Assembly: GCA_016218445.1 (NCBI GenBank)
Contig: JACREC010000129.1
Span: 1 to 43,625, forward strand
Length of the DNA: 43,625 nucleotides
Direction of reading: 5' to 3'
Source of the DNA: Nitrosomonadales bacterium
GTDB taxonomy: Bacteria > Pseudomonadota > Gammaproteobacteria > Burkholderiales > Gallionellaceae
The position numbers were made by a program, and so were the translations under genes. Below, one piece after another: positions 9,355-17,856 of this stretch. Numbering within the stretch: the first letter of the stretch is position 1; each line of letters begins with the position of its first letter. A model generated the notes under the pieces. It worked only from the letters and a program-made list of their open reading frames with translations. It was not told where the DNA came from and ran no database searches.

Positions 9355-10989
9355 ATGGACTCTGCGGATAATCTGCTCCACCGGCTCAAAGAACTCAACG
9401 AGATCGGCATCGCGCTGTCGCAGCAGCGCGACATCAATAGCCTGCTCGAAACTATTATGGTTGCGGCCAAGCGCATCACCAATGCCGATGCCGGCACGCT
9501 TTATCTGCACGAAATGGAACAGCGGGTGCTGCGTTTCGAAATACTGCGCACCGATTCGCTGAACATTGCGATGGGCGGAACCAGCGGTGTGCCGATCAAG
9601 TACTATCCCGTCCAGCTTTACGATAAGGCGGGTAATCCAAACCACGCCATGGTGGTGAGCCACTCGGCGCTCAGTGGTGAAACAGTGAATATCCCTGATG
9701 CCTATACTGCGGAAGGCTACGATTTTTCCGGGACCAAAAATTTTGATGCCAAGAACGGCTACCGCTCCACCTCGTTTCTTACGGTGCCGATGCGCAACCA
9801 CGAGGATGAAGTCATCGGCGTGCTGCAACTGATCAACGCGCAGGACCGGAAAAGCGGCGCGATAGTCCCGTTCTCAAAGGACGATCAGCAGTTGCTGGAA
9901 TCGCTCGCTTCGCAAGCCGCCATTGCACTGACCAATCGCCGCCTGATTGAGCAGTTGGAAGAATTGTTCGAGTCCCTCATCCAACTCATCAACACCGCAA
10001 TCGACGACAAGTCGCCTTATACCGGCGGGCACTGCGCGCGCGTGCCGGTGCTGACCATGATGATTGCCGAGGCGGTCAACCGCACCGAGCGCGGCCCGCT
10101 CAAGGATTTTGTGATGACCGACAAGGACCGGTATGAGCTAAAAATCGCCGGCCTGTTGCACGATTGCGGCAAGATCACTACGCCGGTGCACGTGGTGGAC
10201 AAATCAACCAAGCTGCAGACCATTTTTGACCGTATCCATTTGCTGGATACACGATTCGAGGTGCTCAAGCGCGATGCCGAAATCGCCATGCTGCGTGAAA
10301 CAACGACGCGTGCCGAATACGCGGCGCGCATTCAGCAACTCGATGACGACCGCGAATTTTTGCGCCATTGCAACATCGGCGGCGAAGTCATGCCGGAAGA
10401 AGCGCAGCAGCGTGTGCGCCAAATCGCCACCTATCAATGGCGCGATGCTGCAGGGGTATCGGGCAATTTTGCGAGCATCCGCTCCGCGGATTGCCTGCTT
10501 AAACCATTTCTGAGTGACGATGAAGTCGAGAATCTCACCATACGCGCCGGCACCTTAACGGCGGCAGAGCGTGAGATTATCAACCATCACATTGTCGTAA
10601 CCATCAAGATGCTGGAATCGCTGCCGTGGCCGAGACACCTCAAGAACGTGCCGGAATACGCCGGCGGACACCACGAGCGCATGGACGGCAAAGGCTACCC
10701 GAAAGGTTTGACGCGCGAGCAAATGTCGGTACAGGCACGGGTGATGGGCATCGCCGATATTTTTGAAGCGCTCACCGCCAAGGACAGGCCATACAAGCTA
10801 GGCAAGACCCTCACCGAATCACTCAACATTCTCGGCAAGTTCAAACTCAACGGGCATATTGATCCCGACCTGTTCGATATCTTCGTGCGCGAAAAGGTTT
10901 ACCTGGACTACGCGCAGCAATTCCTGCACCCCGAACAGATAGACGAAGTGGACGTGAGCAATATTCCCGGCTACCAGCCACTGGACTGA
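9355..10989 (+). CDS. GAF-domain HD-GYP protein (putative c-di-GMP phosphodiesterase)
   Basis: GAF N-terminus; HD motif LLHDCGKIT; GYP motif GGHHERMDGKGYPKGL. Confidence 0.92.
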   Translation: MDSADNLLHRLKELNEIGIALSQQRDINSLLETIMVAAKRITNADAGTLYLHEMEQRVLRFEILRTDSLNIAMGGTSGVPIKYYPVQLYDKAGNPNHAMVVSHSALSGETVNIPDAYTAEGYDFSGTKNFDAKNGYRSTSFLTVPMRNHEDEVIGVLQLINAQDRKSGAIVPFSKDDQQLLESLASQAAIALTNRRLIEQLEELFESLIQLINTAIDDKSPYTGGHCARVPVLTMMIAEAVNRTERGPLKDFVMTDKDRYELKIAGLLHDCGKITTPVHVVDKSTKLQTIFDRIHLLDTRFEVLKRDAEIAMLRETTTRAEYAARIQQLDDDREFLRHCNIGGEVMPEEAQQRVRQIATYQWRDAAGVSGNFASIRSADCLLKPFLSDDEVENLTIRAGTLTAAEREIINHHIVVTIKMLESLPWPRHLKNVPEYAGGHHERMDGKGYPKGLTREQMSVQARVMGIADIFEALTAKDRPYKLGKTLTESLNILGKFKLNGHIDPDLFDIFVREKVYLDYAQQFLHPEQIDEVDVSNIPGYQPLD

Positions 10990-11108
10990 CGCAAATTGTC
11001 ACGCCAGATGACGCGGGTGGGCGGGTGGTGCCGGGTGTATGCCTTGAAGAAATATATGCCTCCCCTGCAACCCTTTAAAATACCGTATGTTAGACAGGCA
11101 GGCTGCTG

Positions 11109-11124
11109 TGGCATAAATCCTGCT
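11109..11124 (+). promoter_or_regulatory. Putative sigma54 (RpoN) promoter upstream of the pilin gene
   Basis: TGGCAT-AAATC-CTGCT with exact GG-N10-GC spacing, ~60 bp before the pilin ATG. Confidence 0.65.
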
Positions 11125-11137
11125 GCTAACTGAATCG

Positions 11138-11154
11138 CACACACTTCGTGTGTG
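11138..11154 (+). promoter_or_regulatory. 5'-UTR hairpin of the pilin mRNA
   Basis: CACACAC-TTC-GTGTGTG, a 7-bp perfect stem between the putative promoter and the RBS. Confidence 0.5.
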
Positions 11155-11181
11155 ATGTTCAACCCTACAAGGAGCTTCATC

Positions 11182-11826
11182 ATGAAACGACTACAAAAAG
11201 GTTTTACCCTGATTGAATTGATGATCGTGGTGGCCATTATCGGTATTCTGGCTGCTGTGGCCATTCCTGCCTACCAGGACTACATCGTGAAGGCCAAGCT
11301 GTCCAAGGTAGTGTCCACCCTGGATCCGGTGAAGACCGCGCTGGCGCTGTATTTCCAGGAACAAGGCGGTTTCCCCATACCCGATCCTGCCACGGATTTG
11401 ATCGGTAGTGGCGGCAAGACTCCCGGAACCCAGACGGTAGTAGGCACTTTCTGGAACTCGCTCGGTTTCAGCGTATATCCGTCCCTGCCCATCGAAGTGA
11501 AAACGCTGGGCGTGCATGCAGCAGGGCCAGCCGGGGGAACGGCACCCAATATTGCCTTGATCCTGGAGGTACAGAGCGTCAAGGCGGGCACGATCGACGG
11601 TGCATGGATCGCCTTGTCACCCAATAACATGGGCAATGCAGCCAACGCATTTGTTACTCCTGCGTCAGCGAGCACCTCTTCCCTGACTGCTACCGAAACC
11701 GTCAGCGGCGCCTCGGCGTTGCAGTGGTACTACGGTTGCAACAAAGGCAACATCACCGGCGCGGCGGTGGATGCTGTGGTCAAGAATTTCTTCAAGAATG
11801 GCAACAGCCCGATGACCACTTGCTAA
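11182..11826 (+). CDS. Type IV pilin (prepilin) protein
   Basis: [34 protein letters not shown] class III signal/prepilin peptidase site; GGAG RBS; C-terminal Cys pair. Confidence 0.93.
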   Translation: MKRLQKGFTLIELMIVVAIIGILAAVAIPAYQDYIVKAKLSKVVSTLDPVKTALALYFQEQGGFPIPDPATDLIGSGGKTPGTQTVVGTFWNSLGFSVYPSLPIEVKTLGVHAAGPAGGTAPNIALILEVQSVKAGTIDGAWIALSPNNMGNAANAFVTPASASTSSLTATETVSGASALQWYYGCNKGNITGAAVDAVVKNFFKNGNSPMTTC

Positions 11827-11847
11827 TTCTGCCGTATCCATGACCGC

Positions 11848-11877
11848 AAACCCCTCCCCGGAGGGGTTTGTTTTTTT
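11848..11877 (+). terminator. Rho-independent terminator after the pilin gene
   Basis: AAACCCCTC-CCCG-GAGGGGTTT followed by TGTTTTTTT. Confidence 0.9.
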
Positions 11878-11887
11878 GTGAGGGCAT

Positions 11888-13588
11888 ATGTCTTACCGCG
11901 CAAAGTTGCTGGACTATTTTCGCCAACGCGACCGCGGCTGGCTGCTTTCGCTGTTCGCGGCGGTGTGCCTGGTCTATTTGCCATTTCTCGGCAATCCGTT
12001 CGTGTTCGATGACCTGAATTTCTTTTCCGGTGCGGTGCCTGAGATTTACGCGCACTCGTGGTTCCATTTTGATCTGCGCTGGCTGCCATACGCCAGCCTG
12101 GGCTGGACTGCGGCGATATTCAGCGATGCGGTGCCGCATTTCTTCCACTTGGGCAATGCGCTGCTGCATGCCGCCAACGTTGTGCTGCTGTTTTACCTGC
12201 TGCGCCAATTGGCCGGTATGGTTATAGCCGGGCATGAAAAATCTTCCGCTGTCATCTGGGGCGCGTGGTTCGGCGCCCTGTTTTTCGCCATCCACCCGGT
12301 AGCGGTGTATGCCGTCGGCTATGTGATCCAGCGCAGCATCCTGCTGGCGACCCTTTTTTCGCTAGTGATGCAACTGGCCTATGTGCGCGGACTGCTGACC
12401 GGACAGAAACGCTGGCTGGCGCTGGCGGTAGCCGCCTATTTTCTGGCCGTATTTTCCAAAGAGCATAGTGTCATGATGCTGGGTGTACTGGCAGCCACGA
12501 CCATCTTGCTGCGCAAGGGTGACGGCGAAGCAGTCGGGCACCCTGCGGCGTCCCCCTTGCGGGGGCTGCGCGAAAAAAACCAGACAGACACGCGCATGCT
12601 GTGGCTGGTGTGGGGAGCATTTATTGCCGTCGGGCTGTTGGTGGTATTGCGCGCCAAGGGGGTATTCGGCACGCCCTATGAGGCAATGGCAGCCTCCTTG
12701 TTCGAGCAACAGGGCGTGGTGGAGAGCACGCCGATGTTGCACCTGTTGAGTGTACTGACGCAGGCAGGGCTATTCTTTAAATACCTGCTGCTATGGTGGT
12801 TGCCAAACCCGGCCTGGATGTCGGTGGACATGCGCGAGCATTTTATTTCCTCATGGTCGGCATGGCAGGGCTGGCTGGGAATAATCGGTTTTATGGTGTA
12901 TGGCGCGCTGGCTGGCTGGTTGATGTTGCGTCCACGCTGGGCAGGGCTTGCCGGGCTGGCGCTGCTGTACCCATGGTTGCAGTTCGTGGTGGAGTTCTCC
13001 AGCATCCGTGTGCAGGAACCCTTTGTGCTCTACCGCAGTTATCTGTGGCTGCCCGGCATGATGCTGTTCTTTCCGCTGTTGCTGACGAAGCTGCCCGGGC
13101 GCAGGACGCTGCTTGGTCTGGGACTCGCAACATTGCTGTTTTTGCCGCTGGCTTGGGATCGCTTGTGGACATTTGCCGACAACTATCGCCTGTGGAACGA
13201 TGCTGCGCAGTTGTTGCATAGTGAACAAGAACCGGGTGCTGACCGGATCTTCTATAACCGGGGACAGGCCGAAGCGGCGATGCACAAATGGGAAGACGCC
13301 ATTGCAGATTTTCAGCGTGTGGTGGCAGTCAGCCCGCAGCTTGCGCCGGTGCGCTATGAACTGGGCATGACCTATGTGAATGTGGGGAATTATCAGAAGG
13401 CGAGAGAACAATTTGATGTGGAGATTGCGCTTGCGCCGGATGAGGGAAGGGCTTATTTCGGCAAAGGGCTGGCGCTGATGGGTCTGCATGAAAAAGAACA
13501 GGCTTCGATACAATTGCAGAGGGGATGCAAGCTGGGCATTTGGGAGGCTTGTTTGGTGGCGGGAAACCCGCAACAAGAGAAGAAATAA
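11888..13588 (+). CDS. Polytopic membrane protein with C-terminal TPRs, GT-C/TMTC-like glycosyltransferase candidate
   Basis: Multiple TM helices, FVFDDLNFF near the N-terminus (acidic pair as in GT-C enzymes), C-terminal TPR repeats. Confidence 0.75.
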   Translation: MSYRAKLLDYFRQRDRGWLLSLFAAVCLVYLPFLGNPFVFDDLNFFSGAVPEIYAHSWFHFDLRWLPYASLGWTAAIFSDAVPHFFHLGNALLHAANVVLLFYLLRQLAGMVIAGHEKSSAVIWGAWFGALFFAIHPVAVYAVGYVIQRSILLATLFSLVMQLAYVRGLLTGQKRWLALAVAAYFLAVFSKEHSVMMLGVLAATTILLRKGDGEAVGHPAASPLRGLREKNQTDTRMLWLVWGAFIAVGLLVVLRAKGVFGTPYEAMAASLFEQQGVVESTPMLHLLSVLTQAGLFFKYLLLWWLPNPAWMSVDMREHFISSWSAWQGWLGIIGFMVYGALAGWLMLRPRWAGLAGLALLYPWLQFVVEFSSIRVQEPFVLYRSYLWLPGMMLFFPLLLTKLPGRRTLLGLGLATLLFLPLAWDRLWTFADNYRLWNDAAQLLHSEQEPGADRIFYNRGQAEAAMHKWEDAIADFQRVVAVSPQLAPVRYELGMTYVNVGNYQKAREQFDVEIALAPDEGRAYFGKGLALMGLHEKEQASIQLQRGCKLGIWEACLVAGNPQQEKK

Positions 13589-13589
13589 T

Positions 13590-15011
13590 CTAGCGCTTCT
13601 TGCTGTGCGCTGCCGCAATTTCGCGGAACTGCTTGAGTTCGCTTTCAATGATGGAAAGCTGGTAGTAATCGGAACCGCTCTGCTTCGCCAGTTCCAGTTG
13701 TTCAATCGCGCCGTACAGGTTGCCGCGCAAGGCGTAGGTATAGGCGAGCGTGTGGTGCTCTTCCTGCCGCTTGCCCAGGGCCGAGTAGGTGCGTGCCTGC
13801 AATTCATACAGGCGCGGGTCGCTGGGGTGGCTGATGACCTGTTCGTTGAGCAGTTTGAGCGCATCTTCATGTTGCCGGGCTTGTAGCAGCAGTTCGACGT
13901 AATCGTAGGCCAGCGCGCGGTGTTGTGGGAAATTCTGCGTGGCAGTGCGGTAGAACTCGATGATGCCCTTGTCATTCTTGTCTGTACGCATGATTTGTCC
14001 GGCCAGCGTCGCGATCATCGGGTTTTGCGCCGCCAGGTCTTGTAGCGGGGCGAATTCCTGCGCGGCGCGTGATGTTTGCTTGCTGCGCAGCAGCGCCAGC
14101 GCCAGGCCGTAGCGCTGTGCGGTCTGGTTGCCGTATTTTTGTGCGCCCATCGCATCGGTGAAGAAGGCAACCGCTTCCTGCGGGCTTTTCTGCATGGCCT
14201 GCAGCCTGGCGCGTACCAGATGGAAGCTGAGGCTGTCGGCAACCTGGCGATAGGGAATTTGCTGCACACGGTTGGCGATATCGGCGACGCGTTCGCTGGT
14301 GACCGGATGGGTGCGCAGATAGGAAGGGGTATTGCCTTCCAGCAGGCGCGTGGCTTTTTGCAGGCGCTCCAGAAAGGCGGGCATGGCATGGGTGTCGAAG
14401 CCGGACTTTTGCAAGAGGTCGAGGCCGATGCGATCCGCTTCCTGTTCGTAGGTGCGGCTGAAATTCAGTTGCCGCTGGATGGAGCCAGCCTGCGCACCGA
14501 CGATGGCCGCCTGCGATGCTTCCGGGTTGTTGCGCGCGGCCAGGATAGCGACCGCAATGGCCACCATGGAAGTTAGCGTGTCTATTTTCTGGCCCGCAAT
14601 CATGCGTATTACGTGATGCTGAGTGGCGTGGGATATTTCATGGGCCAGCACTGAGGCAAATTCGGACTCGCTTTGCGTGATGAGGAACAGGCCAGTGTTC
14701 ACCCCGATAAAACCGCCGGGCAGCGAAAAGGCGTTGATGGCGTTGTCGTTGATGGCGAAAAATTCGAACCCCAGCCCCGGCTCGCTACTGTTGGATGCCA
14801 GCCTGTAACCGATTTGATTGAGGTAGTCGCTGATTTCCGCATCGTCCAGATAACTCCTGGCGGCGCGGATCTCGAACATGCTCTGTTCGCCGATCTGGCG
14901 TTCCTGTTGCGGTGAGACCGTCGCCTGTGAAACATCGCCCAAGTCGGGCAGGCCTTCCGCGCGGCACAGCAACGATGACGTGCAGAGCACGATGAATAGC
15001 AAATTTCTCAT
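13590..15011 (-). CDS. M48-family metalloprotease with C-terminal TPRs (BepA/YfgC-like)
   Basis: Signal peptide, VLAHEISHATQHH (HExxH), YEQEADRIGLDLL, TPR-rich C-terminus. Confidence 0.92.
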   Translation of the reverse strand: MRNLLFIVLCTSSLLCRAEGLPDLGDVSQATVSPQQERQIGEQSMFEIRAARSYLDDAEISDYLNQIGYRLASNSSEPGLGFEFFAINDNAINAFSLPGGFIGVNTGLFLITQSESEFASVLAHEISHATQHHVIRMIAGQKIDTLTSMVAIAVAILAARNNPEASQAAIVGAQAGSIQRQLNFSRTYEQEADRIGLDLLQKSGFDTHAMPAFLERLQKATRLLEGNTPSYLRTHPVTSERVADIANRVQQIPYRQVADSLSFHLVRARLQAMQKSPQEAVAFFTDAMGAQKYGNQTAQRYGLALALLRSKQTSRAAQEFAPLQDLAAQNPMIATLAGQIMRTDKNDKGIIEFYRTATQNFPQHRALAYDYVELLLQARQHEDALKLLNEQVISHPSDPRLYELQARTYSALGKRQEEHHTLAYTYALRGNLYGAIEQLELAKQSGSDYYQLSIIESELKQFREIAAAHSKKR

Positions 15012-15122
15012 GGCCGGTATGATACCCGTTTTGCCCGGCGGTTCCCAAGCGTCAGCCTAGACAGGGACAAACTAAACCCGCAGAATGACCACCGTCAGCA
15101 GCCATTTATTGATATTAAGCTT

Positions 15123-16412
15123 ATGGATAAAATCGGCAAGTACGAAATCATCAGGGAACTCGGCAGCGGTGCGACCAGCACCGTGTATCTGGCGCTTGAC
15201 CCCTTCAGCAACCAGAAGGTTGCGATCAAGTTGTTCAACATGGATAAGCAGCACAATACCGCCTTTGCCAAGGCCCGTCACAGGCTGTTGCGGACTGAGG
15301 CATCGTTGGTTGGAAAGCTATCCCATCCGCATATCGTTAAGGTTTTCGATGCCGTGATGGATGGTCCGGTGAATTACATGGTGATGGAATATGTTGAGGG
15401 CGAGACACTGGAACACTATGCTGAAGTGGATCACCTGCTGCCGTTAAACACGGTTGCGGAAATTATTTACAAGTGCTGCAAGGCGCTGGAATACGCACAA
15501 CACCAGGGTGTGATCCACCGCGACATCAAGCCTGCCAATATCCTGCTGTGCGGACAAAGCGACATCAAAATTTCCGATTTTGGCGCGGCGGTGATCGTGA
15601 GCCAACAGACTACCCTGATAAGTGGCGTGGGTTCACCCGCCTATATGTCGCCGGAGCAGGTTAAGGAGCAGTTGCTGACGCACCAGACCGACATTTATTC
15701 ACTGGGAGTGACGATGTACAAGCTGCTTACCGGCAGGTTGCCGTTTGATGCGGGCAACAATTACAGCCTGATCTACCAGATCATGAATATAGAGCCGCCG
15801 CCCGTCAGTACATTCCGCCCGGAAATCCCGCCGGAACTGGATGCCATCGTGCTGCGTGCAATGCAGAAGGACCTGTCGCGGCGTTACCATGAATGGGGAG
15901 AGTTCGCGGACGATCTGGTGCGCTTCTTCAGCAACAACGTGGCGCCCCAAACGGAAATATTCGACACTGAAAAATTCGATACCTTGCGCTCGCTGGAGTT
16001 CTTCAAGAACTTTAGTGATGTCGAATTGTGGGAAGTGCTGCGCGTTAGCGAGTGGCACAAGGTGCATCAGGATGAACGCATTATCAGCGAGGGTGACGAA
16101 GGGCGTATATTTTTCATTCTGGCCAACGGTGCGGCCAAAGTGCTCAAACAGGGACGTATATTGAGCATATTGCACAAAGGGGATTGTTTCGGTGAGATGG
16201 CGCATCTTTCCGAGCGCGAGTTCAGGCGCTCCACGGATGTGGTGGCAAAGTCTGATGTAACCCTGATCGAAATCAACCCTGAAATGCTGGAGAAAGCTTC
16301 GGCAGGATGCCGTTTTCAATTTGACAACGCCTTCCTGCGTATGTTGGTGAAGCGCCTGTCTGTTGCGAATACGCGCATTTCACACCTGTTGAATGACCAG
16401 GCAGAGGGGTAG
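15123..16412 (+). CDS. Serine/threonine protein kinase with C-terminal cyclic nucleotide-binding domain
   Basis: GSGATSTVYLAL, VAIKLF, HRDIKPANIL, DFG, GSPAYMSPEQ; C-terminal GDCFGEMAHLSEREFRRSTDVV cassette. Confidence 0.92.
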   Translation: MDKIGKYEIIRELGSGATSTVYLALDPFSNQKVAIKLFNMDKQHNTAFAKARHRLLRTEASLVGKLSHPHIVKVFDAVMDGPVNYMVMEYVEGETLEHYAEVDHLLPLNTVAEIIYKCCKALEYAQHQGVIHRDIKPANILLCGQSDIKISDFGAAVIVSQQTTLISGVGSPAYMSPEQVKEQLLTHQTDIYSLGVTMYKLLTGRLPFDAGNNYSLIYQIMNIEPPPVSTFRPEIPPELDAIVLRAMQKDLSRRYHEWGEFADDLVRFFSNNVAPQTEIFDTEKFDTLRSLEFFKNFSDVELWEVLRVSEWHKVHQDERIISEGDEGRIFFILANGAAKVLKQGRILSILHKGDCFGEMAHLSEREFRRSTDVVAKSDVTLIEINPEMLEKASAGCRFQFDNAFLRMLVKRLSVANTRISHLLNDQAEG

Positions 16413-16469
16413 GATTGTTAATCGCCCATTGCAGGGTTGATGCGCAACGGGCAAACAGTTTTTCAGTTT

Positions 16470-17768
16470 ATGAAACGTATCGGAAAATATAAAATTGTCA
16501 GGAAGCTGGGGGGCGGTGCGACCAGCACGGTGTATCTGGCGCTGGATCAATTCAACAACCAGCAGGTTGCGCTCAAGCTGTTCAACCCGGGTGCACTGCG
16601 CAATACGATAAGTGCTAATGCGTATCGCAAGTTGTTGCTTACCGAGGCATCCCTGGCAGGCAAATTGTCACATCCGCATATTGTAAAAATATTCGATGCG
16701 GTGCTGGATGGTGAATTGAATTACATGGTGATGGAGTACGTTGAGGGGAAGACCCTGGAAAGATATACCGAAGCGAATCATCTTTTGCCGTTCGGCACGG
16801 TTGCGGAAATTGTTTACAAATGCGGCAACGCATTGGAATATGCGCAGCGACAGGGAGTAATACACCGTGACATCAAGCCGGCAAATATAGTGATGCGGAG
16901 CGAAAGCGACATCAAAATTACGGATTTTGGTGCGGCGCTGATCGAAAGTCAGCAGATATCCCAGCAGTTGACCCAAGTGACAGGTGTCGGTTCTCCCGCC
17001 TATATGTCGCCGGAGCAGATTCAGGAACGGCCATTGACTCACCAGACGGATATCTATTCGCTGGGTGTGACGTTGTACAAGCTGCTGACTGGCAGGCTGC
17101 CGTTCCATTCGGACAACAGTTACAGCTTGCTCTACCAGATCATGCACAGCGACCCGCCCCTGCCCAGAACCCTTCGTTCGGACATACCGGAAGAACTGGA
17201 AGCCATCGTACGGCATGCGATGCAGAAGGAGATGTCGCAGCGTTACCAGACTTGGGGAGAGTTTACGCGTGACCTGGTAAATTTCTTCAGCAGCAACGCG
17301 GGGGTGCAGGCGGAAATTTTTGATACGGAAAAGTTTGACACCCTGCGCTCACTTCATTTTTTCAAGAACATCGGGGATACCGAGCTATGGGAGGTGCTGC
17401 GCATCAGTGATTGGCGGGAGGTGAAAAAGGGCGAATGCATCCTGCAGGAGGGTGACCAGGGCCGTGAATTTTTCATATTGGCCAGTGGCATGCTGAAGGT
17501 GATGAAGCAGGGCCGCGTGCTGAATATGTTGCGCAAGGGGGACTGTTTCGGTGAAATGAAGCGCTTTCCCGACAGCAACTTTTTGCGCACCACTGCAGTG
17601 TTGGCGGAAACCGACGCCACCTTGATCGAGATCAGTCTGGATGTACTGGCAAAGGCGTCGGTGGAATGCCGTTTCCAGATTGATGATGCGTTCCTGTACA
17701 TTCTGCTGAAACGACTGGATGTGGCGAATACACGCATTTCTAATTTGCTGGATAGCCACAGCAATTAG
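16470..17768 (+). CDS. Serine/threonine protein kinase with C-terminal cyclic nucleotide-binding domain (paralog of preceding gene)
   Basis: GGGATSTVYLAL, HRDIKPANIV, DFG, GSPAYMSPEQ; GDCFGEMKRFPDSNFLRTTAVL. Start at ATG 16470 is preferred over 16437. Confidence 0.9.
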   Translation: MKRIGKYKIVRKLGGGATSTVYLALDQFNNQQVALKLFNPGALRNTISANAYRKLLLTEASLAGKLSHPHIVKIFDAVLDGELNYMVMEYVEGKTLERYTEANHLLPFGTVAEIVYKCGNALEYAQRQGVIHRDIKPANIVMRSESDIKITDFGAALIESQQISQQLTQVTGVGSPAYMSPEQIQERPLTHQTDIYSLGVTLYKLLTGRLPFHSDNSYSLLYQIMHSDPPLPRTLRSDIPEELEAIVRHAMQKEMSQRYQTWGEFTRDLVNFFSSNAGVQAEIFDTEKFDTLRSLHFFKNIGDTELWEVLRISDWREVKKGECILQEGDQGREFFILASGMLKVMKQGRVLNMLRKGDCFGEMKRFPDSNFLRTTAVLAETDATLIEISLDVLAKASVECRFQIDDAFLYILLKRLDVANTRISNLLDSHSN

Positions 17769-17856
17769 TTTATTCAGCCGCTGCGCTCTTTTCTATTTCC
17801 TTGGCCAGGAAAAACGCCATCACGGTACGGATCACCACAATTTTGCCCGTTCTTTC

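Noticed and set aside
12851-13975. 374-aa minus-strand ORF overlapping the GT-C/TPR and M48 genes
   Set aside because: Out of frame with the M48 protease and biased composition; no domain evidence.
3-17768. Type VI secretion, prophage or integrative element
   Set aside because: No tss, phage structural, integrase or transposase genes recognised in the window.
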